Shown here piece after piece: positions 1-6,917 of a stretch of 16,749 nucleotides of DNA. The position numbers and the translations under genes were made by a program. Within the stretch, counting starts at the first letter, position 1, and every line of letters begins with the position of its first letter. This DNA comes from CAZFAT01 sp964517075. GTDB lineage: Bacteria > Acidobacteriota > Vicinamibacteria > Vicinamibacterales > SCN-69-37. The stretch is taken from positions 1-16,749 of the forward strand of contig CAZFAT010000253.1 of the NCBI GenBank assembly GCA_964517075.1, given 5' to 3'. A model generated the notes under the pieces. The model had not been told where the DNA came from. It saw only the letters and a program-made list of their open reading frames with translations, and ran no database searches.

Positions 1-139
1 TGTTGAGGACGACGAGGTCGGCGTCGGTTTCCGATGCGCCTGGCTGATACCCCTCGGACTCGAGCAGCCCGGCGAGCCGCTCCGAGTCGTGATAGTTCAT
101 CTGGCAGCCGAACGTTTCGATCAGGTACTTAGGCGCCAC
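1..139 (-). CDS. miaB: MiaB, tRNA-2-methylthio-N6-dimethylallyladenosine synthase (5' end only)
   Basis: This is the first 46 codons of a minus-strand gene that runs off the left edge. The translation opens M-A-P-K-Y-L-I-E-T-F-G-C-Q-M-N and continues with the H-D-S-E-R stretch and D-A-D-L-V-V-L-N. This is the N-terminal UPF0004/MTTase domain of MiaB; Cys12 would be the first of three cysteines holding the auxiliary 4Fe-4S cluster, and the second should follow just beyond the window (the family reads LNTC here). MiaB is a radical-SAM enzyme that adds a methylthio group to i6A37 of tRNAs reading UNN codons. The start is a GTG at 139 with AAAGG about 9 nt upstream, both inside the end of recN, so the two genes overlap by 11 bp and are probably co-transcribed. 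The radical-SAM and TRAM domains are not visible. A sister methylthiotransferase (MtaB or RimO) is less likely, because the TFGCQMN...DSER spelling is typical of MiaB. Confidence 0.88.
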   Translation of the reverse strand, partial: MAPKYLIETFGCQMNYHDSERLAGLLESEGYQPGASETDADLVVLN

Positions 140-1823
140 GGGCACGACCTTTCGCCTTGCGGTCAGGGGCACTGGTCTCTTTTGATTTTGTTTCGCTTTC
201 GCCTTTCGCCTCGAGCAGATCGCGCGCCGACGAGAGCACGGCCGGGGTGACGGCCGCACCCGCGATCATGCGGGCAATCTCGAGCTCGCGTCCGGACTGG
301 TCCAGCCGGCTGAGGGCCGTGATGGTCCGTCCGCCATGCACGTGTTTGGCGATCTGAAAGTGAGCGTCGGCTTGCGCCGCGACCTGCGGGAGGTGGGTGA
401 CGCTGATGACCTGATCCCGGCGGCCGAGCGCGCGCAGCCGCGCGCCGACCGCGGCGGCCGCTGCCCCGCCGATACCATCGTCGACTTCGTCGAAGATCAG
501 TGTCTGTCCCGGAGCGCCTGTCGCCACGAGCGTCTTCAGCGCGAGCATGATCCGTGAGAGCTCGCCCCCCGACGCGATGCGGGCCAGCGGCCGCAGTTCC
601 TCGCCGGGATTCGGTGAACAGTAGAACTCGACCTGGTCGACGCCGTGCGCGGTCCAGTCCTCCGGTCGGTCCGAGGCGCTCCGCCTGATGTCTATCCGGC
701 ACTTTGGCATCGCCAGATCGCTGAGGCTGGCAGCCAGCGCATGCGAGAGCCGCCGGGCCGCATCGTGTCTGATCGCGGACAGAGCGGACGCGCGATCGAG
801 GAACCGGGCCCGGGCGGCGCGCTCCTCGGCTTCGAGGGCGGCCGCGCGCTCCTCGCTCGCGCCGAGCGCGGTCAGTTCTTCGCGGAGCGCGGCCTGCCGG
901 GCGAGGACATCGTCGAGCGCCGGTCCGTACTTACGCTTGATGCGCTCGAGCGCGGCGAGCCGGTCCTCCACCTGCTGGAGCCGATCGGGTGAGGCGTCGA
1001 GGTCCGAGGCATACGCGCGGAGCATGAACGCGAGGTCCTCGAGCTGGGACTTCAGCGTGTCGCGCGCGTCGAGATAGGGGGCGAATCGCGGATCGAGGGC
1101 GGCCAGTTCGGCGACGCGTTTCCAGACCACCTGAAGCCCGCCAAGTGCGGCGTGCTCGCCGTCGTACAGCGCGCCATAGGCCTCCGCGGTCAGCCGGCTG
1201 AGCCGGTCGGCGTTGGCGAGCAGGGTGCGTTCCTGGGCCAGCGCGGCATCCTCCCCCGCCGCCGGCGCGACCTTGTCGATCTCCTGCAACTGAAACGCGG
1301 CCATGTCGATGCGCGCCTGTTTCTCGCGATCATCGAAGCGGGTGCGATCCAGCGCCTGGGCGGCGTGCCGCCAGTCATCGAACGCCGCGCGGACATCCTC
1401 GAGGCGCGCGGGCTCGGCCCCAAACGCATCCAGCGCGGCGAGCTGTGCGGCCGGGTCAACGAGCGTGTGATGTTCGTGCTGCCCGTGCAGGACGACGAGC
1501 GCCGCGCCGAGATCGCGGAGCGCGGCGGAGGTGGCGAGCGTGTCGTCGATGAAGGCGCGGCTGCGTCCCTGGCTCGAGATCTCGCGGCGGACGATCACGT
1601 CGGCCCCGTCGGCGCGCTCGAAGATGGCCTGGATCGTGGCGAGATCCTCGCCGGTGCGGACGAGGTCCGCGCTGGCGCGTCCGCCGATAAGCAGCCCAAT
1701 CGCATCGACGAGAATGGACTTGCCCGCGCCCGTTTCGCCGGTGATGACGTTGAAGCCGGCGTCGAACTCCACCTCGAGCTGATCGATCACGGCGAGATGG
1801 CGCACTCCGAGAAAACGCAGCAT
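129..1823 (-). CDS. recN: DNA repair protein RecN (SMC-like ATPase)
   Basis: This is a 564-residue SMC-family ATPase, close to the 553 residues of the E. coli protein. RecN acts in the cytoplasm and nucleoid early in double-strand-break repair, holding broken DNA for RecA-dependent recombination. The Walker A motif GETGAGKS is at residues 29-36, the ABC signature SGGELS at 418-423 and Walker B LIFDEVDDGIGG at 442-453. The central region (about 150-370) is rich in Ala, Glu, Arg and Leu with heptad character, as expected for the short coiled coil. The start is the ATG at 1823, giving MLRFLGVRHLAVID, a standard RecN beginning. The last ~30 residues (after about 535) are a low-complexity Lys/Glu/Ser/Thr tail that looks added. 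The gene is divergent from tolQ, and its promoter overlaps that of tolQ. miaB overlaps its 3' end. Confidence 0.97.
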   Translation of the reverse strand: MLRFLGVRHLAVIDQLEVEFDAGFNVITGETGAGKSILVDAIGLLIGGRASADLVRTGEDLATIQAIFERADGADVIVRREISSQGRSRAFIDDTLATSAALRDLGAALVVLHGQHEHHTLVDPAAQLAALDAFGAEPARLEDVRAAFDDWRHAAQALDRTRFDDREKQARIDMAAFQLQEIDKVAPAAGEDAALAQERTLLANADRLSRLTAEAYGALYDGEHAALGGLQVVWKRVAELAALDPRFAPYLDARDTLKSQLEDLAFMLRAYASDLDASPDRLQQVEDRLAALERIKRKYGPALDDVLARQAALREELTALGASEERAAALEAEERAARARFLDRASALSAIRHDAARRLSHALAASLSDLAMPKCRIDIRRSASDRPEDWTAHGVDQVEFYCSPNPGEELRPLARIASGGELSRIMLALKTLVATGAPGQTLIFDEVDDGIGGAAAAAVGARLRALGRRDQVISVTHLPQVAAQADAHFQIAKHVHGGRTITALSRLDQSGRELEIARMIAGAAVTPAVLSSARDLLEAKGESETKSKETSAPDRKAKGRARGA

Positions 1824-1841
1824 GTCGGGACTGGAACTCTC

Positions 1842-1850
1842 ATGATATCA
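1842..1850 (-). promoter_or_regulatory. Extended -10 promoter element for recN
   Basis: Read on the minus strand, this is TGATATCAT: a TGn extension followed by TATCAT, which matches five of the six bases of the sigma-70 -10 consensus. The position 17 nt further upstream (CCGGAG) does not resemble a -35 box, so this would be an extended -10 promoter. Transcription would begin near 1835, leaving a leader of only about a dozen bases before the recN ATG, without an obvious Shine-Dalgarno sequence. The core TGATATCA is a perfect 8-bp palindrome and could alternatively be a small operator. Confidence 0.45.
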
Positions 1851-1855
1851 GGTCT

Positions 1856-1884
1856 TTGACAGCCCTCCGGACGCGTGCTACCCT
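1856..1884 (+). promoter_or_regulatory. Sigma-70 promoter of the tol-pal operon
   Basis: TTGACA (1856-1861, a perfect -35 box) is followed by a 17-nt spacer and TACCCT (1879-1884), which is preceded by TGC to give an extended -10 (TGCTACCCT). Transcription should start near 1891. This rules out the in-frame TTG at 1856 as the tolQ start and places the true start downstream, near the GGAGGG at 1930-1935. It is the best promoter I can see in the window. Confidence 0.7.
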
Positions 1885-1936
1885 TCCGCGTTCGCGCTGT
1901 GTCCCAGCGGCGCATCACCGCAGGTATGTGGAGGGC

Positions 1937-2698
1937 GTGTTGCGCGTGTTTGGATCGCTGGTCCTGGCCCTTCAGGATCAGAGCGTAGCCGCGGGCTCGT
2001 CGGACGCGGCGTCTTCGACTGACATCATCACGCTCCTCAGCGATACGGGCCCGGTCGTCGGGGCCGTGCTCATCGCGCTGGTGCTGTTTTCCGCCGCGTC
2101 GTGGGGCGTGATCGTTTTCAAGAAGCTGCAGTTGCGGCGCGCGGCGGCCGCGACGCGCGCGTTCCTCGCGGTGTTTCGCAAGAGCAGCCGGTTCTCGGAA
2201 GTCCAGGCCGCGTCGACGAACCTCACCGCGAGTCCGCTCGTCGGCCTGTTCCAGGCCGGCTACGCGGAACTGACGGCGCAGCTGCGGGCGCCGGGCGAGG
2301 ACAAGCCGGCCGGCGCGCCCTCGCGTCCAACCCTCAGAAGTCTGGACGCCGTGGACCGCGCGCTGCTGCGGGCCTCGACGGTCGAGGTCAACAAGCTCGA
2401 GCACCGAGTGCCGTTTCTGGCGACCACGGCGTCGATCACGCCGTACATCGGGTTGTTCGGCACAGTCTGGGGAATCATGACGTCGTTTCTGGGGATCGCC
2501 GCGGCGGGATCGACCAGCCTGAACGTCGTGGCGCCGGGCATTGCCGAAGCGCTGATTGCGACGGCGATGGGCCTCTTCGCCGCCATTCCCGCCGTGTATT
2601 TCTACAACGACATCACCAGCCAGGTGAAGAAGTCCGCCAACGAGATGGACGACTTCTCGATGGAGTTCCTCACCCTGGCCGAGCGCAACTTCACCTGA
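1937..2698 (+). CDS. tolQ: TolQ, proton-channel subunit of the Tol-Pal motor
   Basis: This is a MotA/TolQ/ExbB-family inner-membrane protein of about 253 residues (E. coli TolQ has 230). It forms the pentameric proton channel around the TolR dimer and powers TolA. Three membrane segments are visible, numbering from the GTG at 1937: about 38-60 (GAVLIALVLFSAASWGVIVF), about 163-185 (containing TPYIGLFGTVWGIM, the family-defining segment) and about 202-226 (GIAEALIATAMGLFAAIPAV). A large cytoplasmic loop lies between the first two. The exact start is uncertain: GTG 1937, TTG 1940 and GTG 1946 are in frame behind GGAGGG (1930-1935), and TTG 1940 has the best spacing. It is the first gene of the operon and lies 3 nt from tolR. 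Context with tolR, tolB and pal favours TolQ over ExbB or MotA. The ybgC thioesterase often found upstream in Proteobacteria is absent. Confidence 0.95.
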   Translation: MLRVFGSLVLALQDQSVAAGSSDAASSTDIITLLSDTGPVVGAVLIALVLFSAASWGVIVFKKLQLRRAAAATRAFLAVFRKSSRFSEVQAASTNLTASPLVGLFQAGYAELTAQLRAPGEDKPAGAPSRPTLRSLDAVDRALLRASTVEVNKLEHRVPFLATTASITPYIGLFGTVWGIMTSFLGIAAAGSTSLNVVAPGIAEALIATAMGLFAAIPAVYFYNDITSQVKKSANEMDDFSMEFLTLAERNFT

Positions 2699-2701
2699 CC
2701 G

Positions 2702-3172
2702 ATGCCGAAGCTCGAACCGATGCCCTCGGGCGGGAGTCACCGCGGCCGGCGTGCGCGAGCCGCGCGGGTCTCCTCGTCGCTCGCCGAGATCAACGTCGTC
2801 CCGCTCGTCGACGTGATGCTCGTGCTGCTCGTCATCTTCATGGTGGCGGCGCCGATGATGCAGCAGGGGTTTCCGGTGCGCCTGCCCGAATCGCGGCAGT
2901 CGCGTGCCGTTACGGCGCCGGTGACGGTGACCGTACCGCTGAGCTTCCGGCGCGATCGACGCGTGGAGATCGATGGTGAAGGCGTGAGCTTCGAGTTCCT
3001 CCCCGAGCGCATCCGGCAGGCGCTCGATCCGCGGTCGGAGAAGAGCGTGCTGCTCTCCGGCGACGGCGGCATCACGATGGATGAGCTGATTGCCGTGTTC
3101 GATCGGCTGAAGCAGGGCGGCGTCGAGAACGTCAGCATGCAGACGCAGCCGGCGCTGGGCCGATCACGATGA
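2702..3172 (+). CDS. tolR: TolR, ExbD/TolR-family motor subunit
   Basis: This is a 156-residue single-pass inner-membrane protein. After a basic cytoplasmic N-terminus (RGRRARAAR) comes the ExbD/TolR signature EINVVPLVDVMLVLLVIFMV at residues 29-48. The Asp at 37 is the expected proton-carrying residue in the channel formed with TolQ. The rest (about 55-156) is the periplasmic domain; its SEKSVLLSGDGGITMDELIAVF stretch fits the ExbD/TolR fold. The ATG at 2702 follows the tolQ stop by 3 nt, and a second in-frame ATG at 2720 is possible; neither has a strong Shine-Dalgarno, which suggests coupling to tolQ. The stop overlaps the next gene's start in an ATGA (3169-3172). Confidence 0.94.
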   Translation: MPKLEPMPSGGSHRGRRARAARVSSSLAEINVVPLVDVMLVLLVIFMVAAPMMQQGFPVRLPESRQSRAVTAPVTVTVPLSFRRDRRVEIDGEGVSFEFLPERIRQALDPRSEKSVLLSGDGGITMDELIAVFDRLKQGGVENVSMQTQPALGRSR

Positions 3173-3933
3173 CGATGGCGATGCCCACGTGGGATGCTGG
3201 TCCGAGCCTGAACCGGGTGATGACGTGGTCGTTCGCGATTCATGCCGGCGTGCTGCTTACGCTGTTCCTCGTGCCGCGCGAGTGGCTCTCACGGCGGACC
3301 GAGAAGCCGCCGCTGATGACGATCAGCCTGGGCGGCCGCGCCGTGCAGCCGACGACCGGTACGAATCCCATCGGAGGACGCACGATCGAACAGGCCGCGC
3401 CGCCGCCGAAGCGGCCCGAGCCTATCCGGCCTGCGCCCAAGCAGCCGCCCGCGCCGGTACCCGTCAAACCGACGCCCACCCCGCCCGCGCGTGCGAGCAC
3501 GTCGAAACCGACGCCGCCTCCGGCGCAGCGGCCGCCCGTCACCGGGCCGCAGGTGACACAGGGCAACACGACGGTTGAGACAGGCGCGCGTGGACAGGGA
3601 TCGGGCCTGACGGTTCAGACCGGGCTGGGCACCGGCGGCGAAACCGACCTCAAGAACTTCTGTTGTCCCGAGTATCTCTCGCACCTGGTGAGCGAGATCG
3701 AATCGCGCTGGGATCGGACGACGACTGGCGCGCGGGGCGTGACCGTCATCCGGTTCGAAGTGCTCCGCAATGGCCAGATTGCCAGTTCGAAGGTCACGAA
3801 GACGAGCGGCAGCGAGAGCTTGGACCGCCTGGCGCGCCGCGCGCTCCAGGACGCCCGCTTGCAGCCGCTCCCCGCGGAGTACACTGAGGATCGATTGATC
3901 ATTCACCTCGAGTTCCCGTACGGAGGCCAGTGA
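3169..3933 (+). CDS. tolA: TolA-like TonB-family energy transducer
   Basis: This is a 254-residue TonB/TolA-type protein in the tolA position. One membrane anchor (about 18-36) is followed by a proline-rich periplasmic stretch (about 78-126, with PPPKRPEP and PTPTPPAR), a Gly/Thr-rich linker and a C-terminal TonB_C fold (about 168-250, with VTVIRFEVLRNGQI and GSESLDRLARRALQDA). It should relay TolQR motion to TolB and Pal at the outer membrane. It is much shorter than E. coli TolA (about 420 residues) and lacks that protein's long helical domain; the Pro-rich spacer resembles TonB. Two adjacent cysteines (165-166) sit just before the TonB_C fold. It starts at the ATG of an ATGA overlap with tolR and ends at 3933, overlapping the GTG of tolB. 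I name it TolA by operon position; by sequence alone it is a TonB C-terminal-domain protein. Confidence 0.85.
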   Translation: MTMAMPTWDAGPSLNRVMTWSFAIHAGVLLTLFLVPREWLSRRTEKPPLMTISLGGRAVQPTTGTNPIGGRTIEQAAPPPKRPEPIRPAPKQPPAPVPVKPTPTPPARASTSKPTPPPAQRPPVTGPQVTQGNTTVETGARGQGSGLTVQTGLGTGGETDLKNFCCPEYLSHLVSEIESRWDRTTTGARGVTVIRFEVLRNGQIASSKVTKTSGSESLDRLARRALQDARLQPLPAEYTEDRLIIHLEFPYGGQ

Positions 3934-5357
3934 TCGCGATGCGCAGATTGTCCCTGAGCGTGATGGCCATCGCGGGCGCCGCCCTAGTGGTGAGCTCGCA
4001 GCCCCTGACGACCGATGTGTACGGCGCCGCGCGAGTGCTGCAGCCGCCACAACAGCAACAACAGGAATTTTTCCTGACGCTCGAGGGCGGCGGCAAGAAT
4101 CCCCGCCTCGCCGTGCCGGACTTCCTGGTGCAGGGCGCCGACGCCGATCTCGCGGGTGCCGCCAAAGTGCTGGCCGACGTCCTGTGGAACGACCTGGACT
4201 TCGAGCGCGAGTTCCTGATGGTGCCGCGCAAGGTGTCCGCCGGCTTTCCTCCGGCGCCAGCCGACGCGTTGCCGGTCGAGCGGTGGGCGGAGATCACGGA
4301 TGCGGTCCTCGTCGGCTCCGTCAGCCGCAACGGCGACACGCTGATTGTGAAGGTCGAAATCGTGTCCGTGCAGCCTGCGGCCGCTGGCCGGCGCGGGTTC
4401 GGCGCCGAGTATGGCAACTGCCGGATGCAGAACCCGCGGTTCTGCGCGCACTCGATTGCCGATCACGTCCACAAGCAGGTGATGAACCTCGACGGCGTGG
4501 CGCGGACGAAGCTGGCCTTCTCGTCCGATCGCGACGGATCGCGCATGGCCGGCCGGCTCACGTCCGGCCTTTCGACGGGCAAGGAGATCTACCTCTCTGA
4601 CTACGACGGCGCGAACCCGTTCCGGATGACGGTCAATCGCAGTCTGAACATCAGTCCCAGCTGGTCAGCGGCGGGTGGTCTCCTCGCGTACACGTCCTAC
4701 CAGTCCGGCGTGCCGGACATCTACGTCGTGAACCTCGGTCAGGTGGGCCGTGCCCCCACGCGTCCCGCGCAGGGCAACAAAGACATTCACAATCAGATGG
4801 CGGCGTGGTCTCCGGACGGCAATCGGCTGGCGTTCATGTCCAACCGGTCGGGCCGCACCGACGTCTGGATCGTCAACCGGGACGGCACCGGGTTGCAGAA
4901 TCTGACCAACAGTCCGAACAAGGGTGTCAGCAACTGGGCCCCGACCTGGTCGCCCAGCGGAACACAGATCGCGTTTGCGTCGGATCGTGGAGGCCAGAAG
5001 CAGTTGTACGTCATGAATGTGAACGGCACAGGGCTGGATCGGCTCGTCGACAGGGAGATCGATCGGCCGACCTGGTCGCGTGAGGACTTCATCGCGTTTA
5101 CGATGGCCACGGGCGCCGGCTATGACATCGCGCTCTATGACATCAGGACGCGAGCCATCCGCATCCTGACCGACGGCCTGGGCCAGAACGAGAGTCCGGC
5201 CATCGCGCCGAATGGCCGTCACGTCGCCTTTGTCACGACCCGTTGGGGACGCCAGGAAATCGCCACGGTCAACGCGGCGGGCGGCCACATCCGCCGCGTG
5301 ACGCAGACCGGCAACAATACCTATCCGAGCTGGCAGCCGATGTCGCCGCTCAAGTGA
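3930..5357 (+). CDS. tolB: TolB, periplasmic beta-propeller of Tol-Pal
   Basis: This is a 475-residue periplasmic protein (E. coli TolB has 430). The N-terminus has basic residues and a hydrophobic stretch (LSVMAIAGAALVVSS), a likely signal peptide. A TolB_N domain follows (about 58-190, with RLAVPDF and a DVLWNDLDFEREF stretch). The six-bladed propeller (about 192-470) shows repeated blade motifs such as SSDRDG, SPSWSAAG, AAWSPDGNRLAFMSNR, APTWSPSGTQIAFASDR and SPAIAPNGRHVAFVT. TolB binds Pal and the TolA C-terminus. Oddities are a run of five glutamines (41-45), two cysteines in the N-domain (164 and 172) and an insertion in the first blade between DRDGSRM and KEIYLSDYDG. GTG 3930 overlaps the tolA stop and is 3 nt from GGAGG (3922-3926); ATG 3939 is an equally good start, 12 nt from it. 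Confidence 0.96.
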   Translation: MIAMRRLSLSVMAIAGAALVVSSQPLTTDVYGAARVLQPPQQQQQEFFLTLEGGGKNPRLAVPDFLVQGADADLAGAAKVLADVLWNDLDFEREFLMVPRKVSAGFPPAPADALPVERWAEITDAVLVGSVSRNGDTLIVKVEIVSVQPAAAGRRGFGAEYGNCRMQNPRFCAHSIADHVHKQVMNLDGVARTKLAFSSDRDGSRMAGRLTSGLSTGKEIYLSDYDGANPFRMTVNRSLNISPSWSAAGGLLAYTSYQSGVPDIYVVNLGQVGRAPTRPAQGNKDIHNQMAAWSPDGNRLAFMSNRSGRTDVWIVNRDGTGLQNLTNSPNKGVSNWAPTWSPSGTQIAFASDRGGQKQLYVMNVNGTGLDRLVDREIDRPTWSREDFIAFTMATGAGYDIALYDIRTRAIRILTDGLGQNESPAIAPNGRHVAFVTTRWGRQEIATVNAAGGHIRRVTQTGNNTYPSWQPMSPLK

Positions 5358-5368
5358 GGACTGACCGC

Positions 5369-5953
5369 ATGAGACGCAGCCGAACGTCATGGATTGCCGT
5401 GCTGGTCGCGGCCGCGATGGCGGGCGCGTGCGGTGGCCCCCGGCCCCCGGTGGAAACGCCACAGCCGCCGCCCGAGCCAACCGCCTTCCCCGGCGCGACC
5501 GCGCCGCCGACGGCCAAGCCGCCCGATCCGCCTCCACTGCCCGCAGACGAACCGGTAACGACGACGGCGCTGCTGTCCTGGGCCGACAAGCCGATCGAGG
5601 AGATCAACGGCCCGAATTCTCCGCTGAAACCCGTGCACTTCGCCTACGACAGCGATCAGATTGACGAGGCGGCCCGGAAGGTCCTGGCCGCGAACGCGGA
5701 GGTGCTGCGCACCTACGCGAGCTGGGTCGTCACGGTCGAAGGACACTGCGACGAGCGCGGGACGGCCGAGTACAACCTGGCGCTGGGAGATCGCCGCGCG
5801 CTGGCGGCCCGGACGTACCTGATCTCGCTCGGCATCCCGGCCGAACGGCTGCGGACCGTGAGCTACGGCAAGGAGTTCCCGTTCGATCCCGGGAACACCG
5901 AGGCGTCGTGGGCGAAGAATCGACGGGCACATTTCATGCTGACCTCGAAGTAA
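5369..5953 (+). CDS. pal: Pal, peptidoglycan-associated lipoprotein
   Basis: This is a 194-residue outer-membrane lipoprotein (E. coli Pal has 173). A basic N-terminus and hydrophobic segment end in a lipobox-like AGAC with Cys21 as the lipidation site; Ala rather than Leu at -3 is slightly off consensus. Residues 22-62 are a Pro/Ala-rich linker. The OmpA-like domain (about 85-194) contains HFAYDSDQI, then GHCDERGTAEYNLALGDRRA (125-144), the peptidoglycan-binding loop in which Asp128 and an Arg of the RRA pair (142-143) should contact diaminopimelate. It anchors the outer membrane to the cell wall and partners TolB. The ATG at 5369 has TGAGGA (5355-5360) 8 nt upstream and lies 11 nt after the tolB stop. 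The reading frame is open further upstream (to about 5243), but that part is tolB read out of frame. Confidence 0.95.
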   Translation: MRRSRTSWIAVLVAAAMAGACGGPRPPVETPQPPPEPTAFPGATAPPTAKPPDPPPLPADEPVTTTALLSWADKPIEEINGPNSPLKPVHFAYDSDQIDEAARKVLAANAEVLRTYASWVVTVEGHCDERGTAEYNLALGDRRALAARTYLISLGIPAERLRTVSYGKEFPFDPGNTEASWAKNRRAHFMLTSK

Positions 5954-5964
5954 AGTGGAACTGT

Positions 5965-5983
5965 CGGGGCCCTCGCGGCCCCG
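5965..5983 (+). other. Intercistronic GC stem-loop between pal and cpoB
   Basis: CGGGGCC (5965-5971) and GGCCCCG (5977-5983) form a perfect 7-bp all-GC stem with a 5-nt loop, in the 42-bp gap after the pal stop. No T-run follows, so it is not a canonical intrinsic terminator. It could be an mRNA-stability or partial-attenuation element lowering cpoB relative to pal. Confidence 0.45.
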
Positions 5984-5995
5984 GCGTGAGCGACC

Positions 5996-6847
5996 ATGAT
6001 TTGGACACGATGCATTCGAACGAGCCTGGTGGCGCTGTTGAGTCTCGCGCTCGTGCCCGCCCTGGCCGGCGCGCAGAACCGGGAGCAACTCCAGTTGATG
6101 GCGGATCTGCGGATGATTCAGGAGCAGGTCGCGCGCCTGCAACTGGCCGTCAATCAGATCGGGCAGCAGGCGGCCGCCCTCGACAAGCGCCTCGAGGCCG
6201 ACCGTGAGGCAGCCATCAAGGCCGCCGCCGACGAGCAACTGCGCCTGAACACCCTCAACCAGAACGTCACCGTCATCCGCGAAAAGCTCGACGACAATAC
6301 GACGCGGGCCGCGCAGCAGGCCCAGGAGCTGACCGCGCTCATCGCGAGCATCCGCATCATCAACGATCAGCTCAGCACGCTGACCAACCTCCTGCAGCCG
6401 CCCGTCAACCCCATTGATCCGGATGGCGCGGTGCCGTTGCCGGCCTCCGGCGGTGCTGCCCTTCCTCCGTCGCCCACCCGGTTGTTCAATCAGGCGATGG
6501 ACGACTATCTTGGCAACAACCTCGAACTGGCCATCGAGGGCTTCCAGGAGTTCGTGACGAAGTTCCCGACCGCACCCGACGCGCCAAAGGCGCAGTACTA
6601 CATCGGCCTGTCCTACTTCGACCAGCGACGCTACAAGGAAGCGATCGCGGCCTTTGCCAAGGTGATCAGCGACTACAAGGAGTCCGAATGGGTCGCGCAG
6701 GCCTACTTCTCGCAAGGCGGAGCGTACGAAGGGCTGAAGCAGCCGGGCGCCGCGCGGGCCGCGTATCAGAACGTCATCAAGCTCTTCCCCAACTCCACCG
6801 AGGCCCTGATGGCGCAGCAGCGCTTGAAGGCGCCCGGCAATCAGTGA
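5996..6847 (+). CDS. cpoB: CpoB (YbgF), Tol-associated coiled-coil/TPR periplasmic protein
   Basis: This is a 283-residue secreted protein, somewhat longer than E. coli CpoB (263). The signal peptide is about 1-26, with possible cleavage after AGA and Gln27 as the first mature residue. Residues about 28-135 are a Gln/Ala/Leu-rich coiled coil, corresponding to the YbgF trimerisation region but longer. A Pro/Gly linker (about 135-160) leads to the TPR domain (about 163-278), with tandem units such as FNQAMDDYLGNNLELAIEGF, AQYYIGLSYFDQRRYKEAI and QAYFSQGGAYEGLKQPGAA. In E. coli, CpoB binds TolA and links outer-membrane constriction to septal peptidoglycan synthesis by PBP1B. It is the last gene of the tol operon, as in Proteobacteria. 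The ATG at 5996 has only a weak GTGAGCG upstream. Confidence 0.92.
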   Translation: MIWTRCIRTSLVALLSLALVPALAGAQNREQLQLMADLRMIQEQVARLQLAVNQIGQQAAALDKRLEADREAAIKAAADEQLRLNTLNQNVTVIREKLDDNTTRAAQQAQELTALIASIRIINDQLSTLTNLLQPPVNPIDPDGAVPLPASGGAALPPSPTRLFNQAMDDYLGNNLELAIEGFQEFVTKFPTAPDAPKAQYYIGLSYFDQRRYKEAIAAFAKVISDYKESEWVAQAYFSQGGAYEGLKQPGAARAAYQNVIKLFPNSTEALMAQQRLKAPGNQ

Positions 6848-6880
6848 GGCGGCCGGCGCCGTCCTCGTCCGCGGTTTCCG

Positions 6881-6886
6881 TACACT
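6881..6886 (+). promoter_or_regulatory. Possible -10 box upstream of ssb
   Basis: TACACT lies in the 70-bp gap between cpoB and ssb, 32 nt before the ssb ATG, and matches four of six -10 consensus bases. The corresponding -35 region (GCCGTC at 17-nt spacing) is poor. It is a tentative independent promoter for ssb; readthrough from the tol operon is the alternative. Confidence 0.25.
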
Positions 6887-6917
6887 CTCGAGCGCTCCGG
6901 CGCGGAGGACTCCCCCG

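Noticed and set aside
1787..2740. 317-codon minus-strand frame opposite tolQ
   Set aside because: It is Arg-rich and spans the promoter region. It is a shadow of tolQ codon structure.
5965..5983. Rho-independent terminator after pal
   Set aside because: The stem is strong but no T-run follows, and cpoB is expected to belong to the same operon.
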